In this document: positions 31,601 through 43,354 of the stretch, in pieces
How the letters are laid out: each line of letters starts with the position of its first letter
Position numbering within the stretch: position 1 is the stretch's first letter
From: Diacronema lutheri
Taxonomy: Eukaryota; Haptophyta; Pavlovophyceae; Pavlovales; Pavlovaceae
Length of the DNA: 64,000 nucleotides
Direction of reading: 5' to 3'
Assembly (NCBI GenBank): GCA_019448385.1
Contig: JAGTXO010000036.1
Span: forward strand, 310,001 to 374,000
Notes under the pieces: generated by a model
Database searches by the model: none
The model's input: only the letters and a program-made list of their open reading frames with translations
What the model was told of the DNA's origin: nothing
Program-made: the position numbers and the translations under genes

Positions 31601-34600
31601 GCCGTGGCCCTACCGCACGCGCGCGCAGACGCTGGCCGCGCTCGACGCGCTCGCCGCCGGCGCGGGCGCGGGCGGGCGCATTGCCGAGAGCGCGTCGTCT
31701 CTCGTGCGCGACTGCGCTGGCGCCGCGCTTGACGCGGTGCACGTGCTGCGCCTGCAGCTCGTCGGCGGATGCGCGAGCGCGGTCGACGGCCCTCCGCTCA
31801 CGCCGCTGCCCGCCCACTGCGCTCGCGCGTCGTCCGCGCACGATGGCCGCGCGCGCCGTGCGCCGCACGCCGGCGTGGCGGACGAGCGCGCGCGCGCGTC
31901 CAACTGCGCGGCGGGCGTCGAGCTGCTCCTCGAGCTGCTCGCGCACGCGTGCGCGGCGCCCGCCGTGGCGCAGCCCACCGCTGCTCTCCTCGCTGAGCTC
32001 CTCGAGCGCGGCCTGCTCGGTGGGTTACGCGCGCCGCTCGTTGCGCGCGCCGCGCGCTGCGCGCGCATTCTGGTTGAGACGGCCGAGGCAGAGGCGGCCG
32101 GGCGGACGGGCGCGCGCGCCGCCGAGGCGCGCGCGCTCACCGACGCGCTTTGCGCCGCGCTCGCGCGGCCGCTCGTGCTGCTCACGCGCGCGGGCGAGCG
32201 CGCCGCGCGCGCCGCGCCGCCGGCGGGCGGCGCGCCCCCGCTTGAGGCGGCGTGCGCGACGCACGCCTCCGCAGCCCTCGCCAGCCTCTGCCGCGGCTCG
32301 GCGCGCGCCGCGCGGGCGTGCGCGCGGCTCGGCGCGAGCGCGGACGTGCTCGGCCAAGCGGCTGATCCGAGCGCATCGCCGCTCGCGCGCCGCGGCGTTG
32401 AGGCGGCGCGCGCGCCGCCACTCGCGCTGCGTGCGCGCGCACTGTGCGATGCGCTCCGCTCGCTTGCCACCCACCCGGACGACGCGGCGCTTGAGGCGGC
32501 TCACAGCGCCGAGCATGCGGATGCGCACGAGGCGCGCCAGCCGCTCACGCCCGCCGCGCTGCGCGCGCTGCTGCGCGCGGCGCGCGCGTTTAACGCGGCG
32601 CCGTCGCCCGTGGCAGCGGCCGGTGGTTCGGTGCTCGCGCCGCTCGGCGGCTCGGCGCGCGCGCGCGGCAGCTCGGCGCACGAGCGCGCTCTCACGGATG
32701 TGGGTTACGGCAGCGTGCTTCGCCGGCTGTTGCGCGCGTGCACCGCGCCGCCTGCGGGCGAAACCGGCGGCGGTGCGCGCGACGCGGCCAGGTCCGGCGA
32801 CGGCGGGGGCGGGGCGCGTTCGGAGGCCGCCGCCGTCGGTGCGGCGGCGCGGTGCATGCGCGACGCGGCGAGCGCGTGCCTCGGCGAGCTGCTCCGCGTC
32901 GATCTCGACCTCCTCGTCGACGAGGCCGAGGCGGAGGCCAGCGCCGAAGCGGCCTTTGCGTCCGTCGCCGTCGGCGCGCGCGCGCGCGCGCGCGGCGGCG
33001 CCGGCGCCTCCGCCGGCGGCGAGCTTGCGGCCAGCGCCGCGTCCGTCTCCGCGTCGCTCGGCGGGATAGGCGCGTGCGCGCTCGCCGACGCTGGCAGCGA
33101 GCCGGCGCGCGCGCGGCGCGGCGGCGCGGCGCTCGGCGCGTGCGCGGCGGTGGCGGCCGCGCGCGAGCAGGAGGCGAGGTTGCTCCTCTACGGCAGCTCA
33201 ACCAGCGATGGCGGCGGTAGCGATGGCGGCGGCGGCGGTGCAGACGCGCGCGCGCCGCGCGAGCACCCGCGCGGCGCGGACTCGCTCGACGCGCTGCTCG
33301 AGCACACGCTGTGGCGCGCGGTGTGCGAGCTGAGACTGCTTGCACTGCAACCGGCGGCGAGCGAATTTGGCGGCGCGGCCGACGCGGCCTCGGATGGCGC
33401 GCTCTTGCCCCTCATCGCATCGCACGCGCTGCGCACCATCCTGGCCGAGCCAGCCGCGCAGTCTGCCCTCCTTCTCACTGGACGGAGCGGCGGCGCGCGC
33501 ACGGGCCGTCGCGGCCCCGGCGGCGGCGGCGCCGACGCAGACGGCGGCGGCCCGGCCGCGGCGCGCGAGTGCCCGAGCGCGCGTGAGGATGCGGAGGCTC
33601 TGTTGCTCGCCGACCTGCGCTCGTTTGCGGGCTTTGCGGACTGGCGCAGGCGCGCGCTGCCGCAGATCGCCGCGCTGAGCGCGCCCGACGCAGACGTGGA
33701 CGCGGCGGCGCTCACGGACGCGGCGACGTGGGATGGCGCGCGCCTCAGCGGCGCCGGCGGTGGCGGCGCCGTCGCCGTCGCCGCCGCCGCCGCCGACGCC
33801 GCTGAGGCGCGCGCCAGCGTCTCCGACGGTGAGGGCGGCGGGCCGAACGGTTGGGTGTGCACGTTTGTGCACGCCCTGCTATGTGAGGGCGCAGGCGCTG
33901 CGGGTTCGCTGTACCACTGCCGCGTCGCGGCGCGGCGCTCGCCGGCGCTCGCCGAGCTGCTCCTCCCCGCTGCCCTCGCGTGCCTGCTCGACGCCGATGC
34001 GCGCGTGCGCGGCGCGGGCGGCGAAACGTTCACCGCCCTCGCCGCTCGCCACCTCACGCGGCTGTTCGGCGTGTGCGCGCGCGTGCACCCGCGCGTGCTC
34101 TCCGCGCACCTGCGCACGCTGCACGCGCTCTGGTCGCACTTCCTCCGCACGAGGCCGCCGCCGCCGCCCGCCGAGCCCGCGCCGCGCGCGGCCGCCGCCG
34201 ACGCGGCGGGCGGCGCGAGCGGCGGGCGCGCGGGCAGCGGCGGCACCGGCGGCTCGCGCGCGCCGAGGCGTGCGTCGAGCGGCGGGCTCGGCGCGAGTAG
34301 CGGCGTGGGCGGCGTGGCGAGCGCCGCTGCCGCCGCCGCCGCTTCGTCCGCCGCGCGGCCAAACTGCGCCACCGCCGTGTTGAGCCTGCTGCAGGCCGTC
34401 GACTTGCGGCGAGCGGTCGCAGGCGCGCTCGCGGTCGGCGCGCGCTGCTCGGCGGTGCAGTGGCTCGAGCTGCACGCGGTGCGTGGCTTCGAGCTGCAGC
34501 CGGCGCGCGTGGCGGCCGACGCGGAAGCGACGCGTCTGCTCCTCCGCGCGCTCAGCGGCTCCGCCGAGCCCGACGCGATTCACGGCGTCTCGCGCTCGGC

Positions 34601-36190
34601 ACTTCAAGATGACAGCCATGGCTGGCTGGCGACGGCGGTCGCGCACGCCGACTGGGCGCGCGTGCTCACGATCTACGACTCGTCGCTGCAGGACGCGCTG
34701 CTCCTCGCCGCCGCCGCCGCCGAGCGGGGCGGCGCGCGCGACGACGCTGCCGCCGGCTGGGCCGGCCGCACCGCCGACGTGCCTGGCGCGGACGGAGCGC
34801 GCGTGCTCGCTGCTCGCGCGGCCGCGCCGAGCGGCGCAGTTGCGATAAGCCGTCTGCTCGGCAAGGCGGCGGCGTGCTTTGCCGATTTGGGGTGCGCGTC
34901 GCTCGCGCGCGACGTGCTGCGCAGCCAAGCGCACAACGGCTGCGCCGTTGAACTCTCGGCCGAGCTGCGCGAGCGCGCGTTTGAGTCAGCATGGCGTCTC
35001 TGCTCGTGGGGCGACACGGCGCTCGCGGGCACCGCCGGCGGCGGAAGCGGCGGCAGCGACGGCTTTGGCGACGGCGCTGGCGCGCGAGACGACGCGCCGC
35101 CGTTTGCGCTGGGCGCGTCGGCCGTGGGCGCGCGCGGCGGGGACGTGGGCGGGTTCAACGAGGGGCTGCACGCGGCGTTGAGTGCTCTGCGCGTCGGCAG
35201 GCCGGACGGCGACGTGGCGCGTTGCTTGCGCGCGTGCCGCCGCGCGGTGCTCCGCTCGCTTGGCGCGACTGCGAGCGAAGGCGGCCGCGCCCTCGCCGTT
35301 GACCTGTGCCACCTGCAGCTCCTCGCCGAGATCGCGGCGCTCACGGCGGTGCTCGCGCGCGCCGGTGCGCGCGCGTCGCCGTCGAACGACGCGGCCGGCG
35401 CACCGGCGGGGCTGGGCGGCGAATGCACGGCGCGCGGCGCGCTGCGCCCTCTTTCCGATGCGGCGCTCGGCTCACTCGGCGGCGCGTGGGCGCGCACGGC
35501 TCGGCCGCTGATGATGCGACCGCCGCCTTGGGCAGACGCAGCCGTTTCACTGCGCGCGGCAATGCTCTCGCTCGTCGGCCGGCCGGACGCGCTGCGGCCG
35601 ATGGCGCTGCACGCGTGCGCGACGGCGCGCGCTGCCGGTCAGCTCTCCGCCTCCGCACGCCTCGTCGCCATCGCCTCCGACGCGCGCACGCGCGCACCGA
35701 CGGCGTACGCGGACGGCGGCGGCGAGCGCGGCAGCGCGCCAGGCCGCGCGCCCGGCGCGGTGGGCGCGGCGGGCGCGCTGCTCGACGCGTGCACCGAGTG
35801 GGAGCGCGCGCAGGGCCTGTGGGCGAGCGGCGGTGCCCACCGCAGGGCCGCCGTTGCGATCGGCGCGCGGCTGATCGTCACGCTACGCGCGCGGTCCGAG
35901 TGCGCGCACGCCGGCTGTCCGGCCGCGGCCGGCGGTGACGCCTGCGCCGCCGCGCTCGGCGCGCAGGCGGACGCGTCGTTCGAGACGTCGCTCGCGCTGC
36001 GCCTCGTTCTCGGCCGCGCCCTCCAGAAGAGCGGCGTGTGGCTCGCCAAGCTGCAGCTCGCGCGTGCGTCCGCCATTGAAGGTGGGCACCTGCGTGCCGC
36101 GGTGGAGCTGCTCGAGAACGCGACGCGCGACGCGGAGGCGGTGGCGGAGCGCGCGCTCGGCGTGGACGCGACTGCCGCAACCGCGCCGCT

Positions 36191-36222
<32 letters not shown>

Positions 36223-38444
36223 GCGGCGCGCGCGCAGCCGCAACCGCAGCCGCGTCACCGCGTGCGCCAGGCCCGGCGCCGCGCGCGCGCTCGCTCGCGA
36301 GCGAGCAGCTGCGCGCCGCCGCCGTGTGCGCGCACTTCGCCTACGCGTGCCACCTGGACGAGCTCGAGCGGCGCGCGGCGGCGGCGGCGCGCGCGGGCGC
36401 GCCGAGCGCGGGCGCCGAGCAGCGCGCCGCGTGGGCGCGCGCCTCGCTCGCCTCACACACCGCGAGCCTCGTGACGCGCGCGCGCTCGGAGCACGACGGC
36501 ACGGCGGTGTTGCGCATCGCGTCCATTTGGTTCGAGGGCGCCGAGGCCAAGCGCGACGCGCGCGCGCGCGGCGGCGTGCGTGCGCTCGACGCGGAGCAGC
36601 CCGTGGAGCAGCTGCTCCGCGCCGTGCCCGCGTGGAAGTTGCTACCTATCGTGCCGCAGCTCGGCTCGCGCCTGGGCTCGGGCGCGCCCTCCGACGACGC
36701 GCTGCACGCGGTCCTCGTGCGCGTCGCGCTCGCGCACCCGCACCACGTGCTGCCGCTGCTCATCTCGTTGTGTAACGGGCACGCGCTCTCCGCCGACGAG
36801 CGCACCGCCACCTTCGCGCCCGACCGCGCCAAGCTCGACGCCGCGCGCCGCGCGATCGCGCTCATCCGCGAGGGCCGGCCGACGGCGCGCGCGATGATTG
36901 ACGAGTACCAGCTGCTCGCGGGCGCCTACCTGCAGCTCGCGTGGGCTGACGCCAAGCCACTCGTCAACGCGCTGCAGCTGCAGGGCCGGCCGACGCGCGG
37001 GCCGCACCGCATCGACGCGCTGCCGCGCGCAAAGCCGGCCGACTCCAAGGCCGCGGGCGGCGGCCCGCCGCTGCTGCAGCTTCCAATGCCCTTTCGCCAC
37101 GCGGCCGTGCTCACCGCGCCGCTGCCCGTCGTGCCGCGCGACGAGCTCGATCTGCGCGCGCGCGCCACGCCCGACGACAACGACGTGTCCGCGCCCGACG
37201 ACGACGACGACGACGGCATCGTGCGCGTCGCCTCGTTCGGAGGCACGTTCACGACGCCAGGTGGCATCAACTTGCCAAAGGCGATCAGCTGTTACGGCAA
37301 CGACGGGCGGTGCTACGCGCAGCTCGTCAAGGGGCGCGACGACCTGCGGCAGGACGCCGTGATGCAGCAGCTCTTCGGACGGATGAACGAGCTGCTCGCG
37401 ATGGACACGAGCGCGCGCGCGCGCCGGCTTGCGCTACGCACGTACCGCGTCGTGCCGCTTGCGCCGACGGCGGGCGTGCTCGAGTGGGTGCGCGGCACGC
37501 TCACGATGGGCTCGTGGCTTGTCGACGCGCACGCGCGCTGGCGGCCGCAGGACTGGGCGCAAAAGCGTTGCCGCGAGCGGCTCGCCGCCGAGCAGCCACG
37601 CAAGCGGAGCGACGCTGCGATCCTTGGCGCGTACCGCGAGGTGTGCGAGCATTTGCGGCCGGTGATGCACCGTTGGCTGGTCGAGCGCTGGCCCGACGCG
37701 CCGAGCTGGCACGAGCACCGCGTCACATACACACGCTCGTTCGCCGCGGCGAGCATGGCGGGCTACGTCGTCGGGCTGGGCGACCGCCATCCGTCCAACG
37801 TGCTCCTCGACGAGGGCACGGCTGAGGCGGTCATGATCGACCTGGGCATCGCCTTTGATCAGGGCAAGCTGCTGCCCACGCCCGAGCGCGTGCCCTTCCG
37901 CCTCACGCGCGACGTGGTTGACGGCTTTGGCGTGTGCGGCGTCGAGGGCACATTCCGGCGCTGCGCGGAGGCCACGATGCACGTGCTTCGGCGCAGCTCC
38001 GAGCAGCTGCTTACGCTGCTGCAGGTGCTATTGCACGACCCGCTTTTCAAGTGGACACTCTCGCCCACCCTCGCGCTGCGCAAGCAGCTCGACCGCGCGC
38101 CGCCGGACGAGGGCGGCGCCGTCGCGTGCGCGGGCGGCGCGCCGGCCGCGCCGCGCCGGCCCGACGGCGCCGCGCCGGGCGCGCCGTCCGAAGGCGGCGC
38201 GGAGGGCGCTCTCTACCTGCGGGACGTTGCGCAGTTCGTGGGTGGCGCGCACGAGCCGGCGGCCGGCGCGGGCGAGAAGAGCGTCGACGCCGAGCATGCG
38301 CTGCTCGTCGTGCGGCAGAAGCTGAGCGGGCGCGCGGGCGGCGCAGTGCTGTCCGTCGAGGGGCAGGTGCGGCTGCTGATCAGCCAGGCGATGGACGAGC
38401 GCAACCTCGCGCTCATGTACCCCGGCTGGTCGCCCTGGCTGTAA
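25650..38444 (+). CDS. ATM: ATM/Tel1 DNA-damage checkpoint kinase, single exon, 4264 aa
   Basis: One uninterrupted frame from ATG 25650 (MDHRDAVLREELRKQY) to TAA 38444. The kinase end matches ATM rather than ATR, TOR or DNA-PK: INLPKAISCYGNDG, QLVKGRDDLRQDAVMQQLF, VVPLAPTAGVLEWVRGTL, the catalytic loop GLGDRHPSNVLLDE (about residue 4043) and the metal motif MIDLGIAFDQGKLLPTPERV (about 4064), followed by VEGTFRRCAEATMHVLRRS and DPLFKWTL. The FATC tail (LISQAMDERNLALMYPGW) closes the protein. The N-terminal 2900 residues are HEAT-like helices broken by Ala/Gly/Asp low-complexity inserts (for example acidic runs at 28370-28560), which make it over 1000 residues longer than human ATM. Family role: sensing double-strand breaks with MRN and phosphorylating S/T-Q sites in the nucleus. 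All catalytic residues are present. Confidence 0.95.
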
Positions 38445-38576
38445 CCGACTGAGGGTCTGAGATCACAGTCAAGGGCGGGGACGTCAGTGAACCCGGTTTG
38501 GAAGTTGGACTCGCGCGAAATCGCATTCGAGATTTGGATCGAGAGGACGGACGGCGGTGAGAGGAACACCGACGAG

Positions 38577-40623
38577 ATGGCGTCCATCGTCGACATGCTC
38601 TGGCGCGCCACCGACCTGATCTCAACGTCGCCGCTCGCGCTCTCCATCGCTCTGGCTGCCACGTGCACGACGGGCCTCGCCGTCGCCTCGCGCCTCTTGC
38701 GCGAGGCAGACCTTGAGCTGGCGCTGAGCGCCGGCACCCTCGCTCGCCTCTCGCCCAAGTCGGCGGCGCGGCGGAAGCGCGCGCGGCGGCACGCGCATCC
38801 GGCGCTCATTATGCGCGCGCTTGGCGACGATCGCCCCAACCCGTTCGTCTCGTCCAACTTTGAGCGCGAGCCCAGCCGGTACGAGCGCGCCAAGCTCGCG
38901 GTCGGCTCCGTCACGCTCGCGCCGCTGCGCGTGCTGCTCATCTGCGTGCTCGTGCTGCTCGCGTGGATCGTCGCGTCCATCGGGCTGATCGGTGCGCCGC
39001 CGACGGGCACAAGCGCGCCGCGCCCGCTCGGCCCCGTGCGCCGTGCCATCCTCTCGCCGCTCCGGCTGCTCATTCGCGGAGTCGTCTGGGCGTTTGGGTA
39101 CTACTCGATCTCGCACCGCGGCAAGCCGTCGCGCACCGCTCGCGTGATCGTGTGCAACCACGTCTCTTTTATAGATGCGGGCATCCTCGCCGCATCGCTC
39201 GAAGTCGCCTTTGTCAGTGGCGCGCACTGGGCCCGCCTGCCCATCGGCGGCACGCTCGCCAAGGCGCACCACACGATCGCGGTCGACTCGTCGTCGCACG
39301 CGAGCAGAGGCGAGGTGCTCGGCGCGATCAGCGCGCGCGCACGCTCGGAGTTTGCGTGGCCGCCCACCGTCATCTTTCCCGAGGTGCGCACGCGTGCCAC
39401 GCGCGCACGCCACATTGGGCCAGGGCTGGAGCACGCGCGCAGCCACGAGGGCGTGCGCCTTCGAGCGCATGGGCGTGCATGCTTACCGCGCGCACGCCCC
39501 TCGCGCCGCCTGACACGCGCGCACGGCGCTCGCGCGCCAGGGTGTGACGACAAACGGTCGGTCGCTCATCTGCTTCAAGAAGGGCGCGTTCGCGCCGGGC
39601 GTGACGGTGCAACCCGTCGTCATCCGCTACCCGCACCGGCACTGCGACCCAGCGTGGGTCTACGCGGGCCCCGCGCTGGGTGGCCTTGTGCGCGCAATGC
39701 TCTGCCAGTTTGTCAACTACGCGGAGGTCACGTGGCTGCCGCCGTACGAGCCCAGCGCCGACGAGGCGGCTGACCCCGCGCTCTTCGCCAAGAACGTGCG
39801 CGAGCTGATGGCGTCGGCGCTCAACGTGCCCACTTCGGGCCACACGCTCGACGACGTTGCGCTCCAGCGCGAGGCGCAGCATCTGCGCGTGCCGGAAGAC
39901 GCGGCGGTCGTCGAGTTTGAGCGGCTTTCCAGTCTCTTCGGCGTCGATCGCGCGACTGTCGCGCAGGTGCTCGCCACGTTTGCGCGCATCGACAAGGAGC
40001 ACCGCGGCGAGCTCTCGCTCGAGCAGTGGCTGGCGCCCGTCGCGGACGGCGACGATCGCGCCGCGAAGGACGCGAGGCAGGAGCTCGAGGCCGTCTTCCA
40101 CCTGCTCGACGTGGACGAGTGCGGCCGCGTTGACTTCCGCGAGTACCTGCTGGCCGTGCTGCTCCTCGATTCGGGCGCGAGCGATGCGGGAACGCACCGG
40201 CAGGAGGCGATCAAGTTTGCATGGGATGCGCTTGTCGGCTCGAGCTGCGAGCGGAAGATCGCAAAGAGCAAGGTGCGCGCCGTGCTCTGCGCGCTCGGCG
40301 AGCGCGACGCAGCCGAGGCCTTGCTCAGCCCAGAGGGCGCGGCCGGCGACGGCGATGGCCAACTCGACTTTGCCGAGTTTGGCGCTCGCGTGAGCGCGCA
40401 TCTCGACGTGCTGCGCGCTTTCTCGCGCCGCCTGCTCGAGCGCTTGCCCTCGAGCGAGCTCGGCGCGAGCCCCGCCGCGGACGGCGACGAGTGCTTCTCC
40501 GACGCGGACAGCATCCTCGTGCCAAACGCCAACGGCGACGACGCAAGCGAGCGGAACTCGCCGACGCTCGGGGCTGCCGCGATTGTCGTCAAGGCCCCCG
40601 AGGCCAAGGCGGCGTATCTGTGA
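38577..40623 (+). CDS. LPCAT-like lysophospholipid acyltransferase with EF hands, 2 exons, 629 aa
   Basis: Exons 38577-39383 and 39541-40623 join in phase 0 (CCCGAG|GTGCGC ... CGCCAG|GGT), restoring the acyltransferase block FPE|GVTTNGRSLICFKKGAF. The N-terminal half has membrane segments (LSIALAATCTTGLAVAS; VLLICVLVLLAWIVASIGLIG). The catalytic motif I is CNHVSFIDAGI (H and D at about residues 195 and 200). A C-terminal region holds EF-hand-like loops (ARIDKEHRGELSLEQWL near 417; LLDVDECGRVDFREYL near 457; and DGDGQLDFAEF), as in LPCAT1/2. The enzyme re-acylates lysophospholipids (Lands cycle) at the ER, possibly under calcium control. It starts 132 bp after the ATM stop. Confidence 0.88.
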
Positions 40624-40773
40624 GCTGCACCGCACACACTGCAGCACTCTCAGTGGCAGCACGCATGTGCGCAGTGCGGGACGACGCCGACAGAACGACG
40701 CGCAGGGCGCATTTGGCGGCATCAACCAATCAGTCGCGCCATCCCTTGATCAGGTCAGTTTGGTGATGTGTCG

Positions 40774-41883
40774 TCACACCGCGGTCGATCGGCGGAAGGT
40801 GACAAAATCGTGCAGGCCCTTGAAGCCCGCACGGCCCACTTTGGCGCCGGCGACCGCGCACGCGCAACGCAACGCCTCTTCAGGCCCCGCGCCGCACGCG
40901 AGCGCGTAGATCGCGGCGCCAATGAACGTGTCGCCCGCGCCAACGGAGTCGACCACCGCGGCAGGCGGGAAGCTCGGCTGGAAGAGCACCGTCCCGCGCG
41001 CAGAGTCGAGCGCAAACGCGCCGTGCGCGCCCCAACCGACGATCCAGAGCGCGCGGCAGCCGGGCGTCTGCGCGAGAAGCGCGCGCAGGCAGCGCACGGC
41101 GGCGTGCGCCTCCAGCTCGTCGGCGCCACCCAGCCGTGGCTCGGCGGGCGGCGCGGCCTCCACGATGGCGGCTTGGTTGCGTTCGAGAAATTCACGCGAG
41201 AGGAAGATGGCGTCGCAGAGCGCGAAGACGGGCAGCAGCTCGGCAGGCACCATGTGCGGCTTCTCGACCTCGAGCGAGAGCACCGACGCGCCCGCCGGCA
41301 GCGGGTTTGCGCGGAACGCGTGCGCCATCTCCCGGACTGACGGCATTTCGCGGCACTCAAGGTGGCACCAGCGCGGCTCGCCAAAAGGGGCGGCGGCTGC
41401 GCCCGACAACTGCTCGGCAGCACGCGCAAGCGCGGCTCGGAAGTGTTCGACCGACAGCTCGCGGCAGTTGTTTCGCGTCGAGACGATCGTGCGCGAGCCC
41501 GTGTCGCGCGCGAGCACGATGAACGAGGTGGGCTGGCCAACGCCGTCGCCACCAATCTCTTCGAGTAGTGAGGTGTCGACGCTGTCGCTCGCAAATTCGG
41601 CGAGCGCAAATGCCGAGTCAGCGTTCGCCCTCGACGGGACCACTCCCACCCAGGAGACGGTGCAATCGTCCGCGTGCGCACGGAGCAGCCGCGCGAGCAC
41701 CACTGCGCTGTTGCCCGCGTTGCCGCCTCGCCGTCGGATCGACGAGAGCGCGCGGCACGCGCTGTCCTCGAGTGGGTAGCTCGTCACTTCGTTGAGCACG
41801 TCGACGTACACGCCGCCGACGATCAGCAGCCGCGCGTTCGTCAGTGGCGCGGGCAGCGGGAACGGCGGGGCAATCTGCGCCAT
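40774..41883 (-). CDS. Ketohexokinase-like PfkB-family sugar kinase (369 aa)
   Basis: An intronless frame from ATG 41883 (MAQIAPPFPLPAP). The N-terminal part (LLIVGGVYVDVLNEVTSYP, RRRGGNAGNSAVVLARLL) and the C-terminal PfkB signature VVDSVGAGDTFIGAA with the anion-hole GAGD at residues 315-318 match fructokinase (ketohexokinase), including the tail EALRCACAVAGAKVGRAGFKGL. It phosphorylates a ketose, probably fructose to fructose-1-phosphate, with ATP in the cytosol; specificity is inferred. Length is normal for the family with a modest insertion. It converges on the LPCAT-like gene (150 bp between stops), and its upstream side carries a dense TGACGT cluster. Confidence 0.87.
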   Translation of the reverse strand: MAQIAPPFPLPAPLTNARLLIVGGVYVDVLNEVTSYPLEDSACRALSSIRRRGGNAGNSAVVLARLLRAHADDCTVSWVGVVPSRANADSAFALAEFASDSVDTSLLEEIGGDGVGQPTSFIVLARDTGSRTIVSTRNNCRELSVEHFRAALARAAEQLSGAAAAPFGEPRWCHLECREMPSVREMAHAFRANPLPAGASVLSLEVEKPHMVPAELLPVFALCDAIFLSREFLERNQAAIVEAAPPAEPRLGGADELEAHAAVRCLRALLAQTPGCRALWIVGWGAHGAFALDSARGTVLFQPSFPPAAVVDSVGAGDTFIGAAIYALACGAGPEEALRCACAVAGAKVGRAGFKGLHDFVTFRRSTAV

Positions 41884-41960
41884 GCTTTCTACGTATTTTC
41901 GTGGGCATGCGGGTGTGTGATGCGAGTGCGACGGCAGGAGCAAGGATGGGCTTGGGGGTA

Positions 41961-42055
41961 CGCGTCATGACGTGACGTGACGCGTAGACGTCATGACGTG
42001 ACGCGCCGTCCGCGTCATGTGACGTCCGGACTTGCGCGTCGTGACGTCCGGACCC
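41961..42055. promoter_or_regulatory. Cluster of TGACGT/ACGTCA (bZIP/CRE-type) motifs
   Basis: Within 95 bp the hexamer TGACGT or its complement appears at least seven times, including overlapping copies (TGACGTGACGTGACG, about 41968-41983), GACGTCATGACGTGACG, and TGACGTCCGGAC twice (about 42019 and 42041). Family knowledge: bZIP factors bind ACGT-core sites. It lies 80-170 bp upstream of the ketohexokinase ATG, so it could be its promoter; it could also mark the edge of the neighbouring transposon debris. Confidence 0.5.
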
Positions 42056-42177
42056 AGTCTGTCAGTCAGGGGGAGTCAGCAGACCGGCGGCCGGCGATGC
42101 AGGCGTCCCGGGCTCCCGGCGCGCCGCGCTCACCGCTCGCGTCTGTGCATGCCGGTCTCATCTGCCGGTCAGCGAAT

Positions 42178-42592
42178 CTACGGTCGGATGATCTGACGTC
42201 CGCGCAGCGCAGGCACAGCGATCTGCGGCCCGTGGACGCGATCGGCATCGTCGCCGCTCGACTCCGACTCGTCGCACGATTCCCACTCCTCGTTGTCCTG
42301 CAAAGGGTAGGGCTTCGGCGCAGGGCGGGCGGGCACTGCGCGCGCACCGTTGCGCGCATTCACGCGCTGGATCGCTGCTGTGCGGCGAGCTGCGCGCTGC
42401 CTTCTGCGGTCGACAAGATTCTGGTTCCAGGCGAGCCTCGATGCGCGCAAGCACGGCAGTCGACTGCCGCCCGCGGTCCCTGCCGTTGATCCGCCCCTGG
42501 AGCGACCAGTTGCGCTCGCTCCCGCCAGCAGCGTGCTGCACTCCGAGGAGCTGGGGCGCGACGCGGTCGAGATAGATCGTGTTCGTGACGCG
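42178..42592 (-). mobile_element. hAT transposase C-terminal fragment, decayed
   Basis: The minus strand encodes DRVAPQLLGVQHAAGGSERNWSLQGRI, which fits the hAT dimerisation domain consensus (LL.VPASSA.SERN(W/F)S..G.I....R), followed in a shifted frame by the usual ARL / WNQNLVDRRRQRAARR stretch. A basic-then-acidic tail (EEWESCDESESSGDD) ends in TAG. Only the C-terminal end is present: no N-terminal BED finger or catalytic core is seen upstream, and there is at least one frame change. It is a plain DNA transposon relic. A palindromic gacgcgtcatgacgcgctatata lies just upstream at about 42588-42608. Confidence 0.6.
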
Positions 42593-42649
42593 TCATGACG
42601 CGCTATATACGGCGCGGTCCGGGCTGGTCCGGCCAGTGTAAGGCTGAGA

Positions 42650-42667
42650 GTACGACCCGGGTCGTAC
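42650..42667. repeat. Perfect 18-bp palindrome GTACGACCCGGGTCGTAC
   Basis: An 18-bp perfect inverted repeat with no spacer, next to the hAT relic. It is followed at about 42775-42835 by an imperfect inverted pair (attcggggtcg / cgaccccggaat). It may be a protein-binding site or part of an element end; function unknown. Confidence 0.7.
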
Positions 42668-42967
42668 AATCAAGGGTTAAAAGCCAGCCAATGAGCGCTC
42701 GAGGGGTCGGGGCGAGGCTTATGACGAGCCTAGGACCGAGACACCCTCCTGACCGGCCGATTTGGAGTAGAATTCGGGGTCGAGCGGGCGCGGCGGACGG
42801 AGGGCCCGAGCCGGGCCGACGGAGGGTCCGACCCCGGAATGCGGGCGACCGGAAGGGCTTGGGTGATTTACGCCTAGTAGAATAGAATGGCGGATTCCGG
42901 GGGGGCTCGCAACTGGCATCGCGCAAGCTGAGGCCCCCTGACTGACCGGACCGCGCCGAGTGCGCGT

Positions 42968-43321
42968 GCACCCCGTGGAGGGCGCGGCCAGTCGGACACT
43001 CTTCGCGACTGAGCTCGCCGCGGCATACCGTGCGCTGCGCCGGCGCGCTACTTGCCGTTGGCCGAGCTGCGGGTGTTGCGCACCGCCGTGTTGCGCAGCC
43101 AGCGGCTGGATGCGCCGGTGGCCGGAACCTTGGCGCGCTTTGGCTAAGCGACCTCGGCCTGCACAGACTCGAACGCGTGCGTAAACTCGAGGCGTTGCAG
43201 GTGGCGAGCACGTGAGTTCGCGTAGGAGGTCTTGTACTCGGTGGCCTGACTGTCGACCGACGAGAGCTTGGGCGAGTTCGGCGGCACGTTGGCTCACTTG
43301 GGCTCGGTGCGCGGCTCTGCC

Positions 43322-43354
<33 letters not shown>

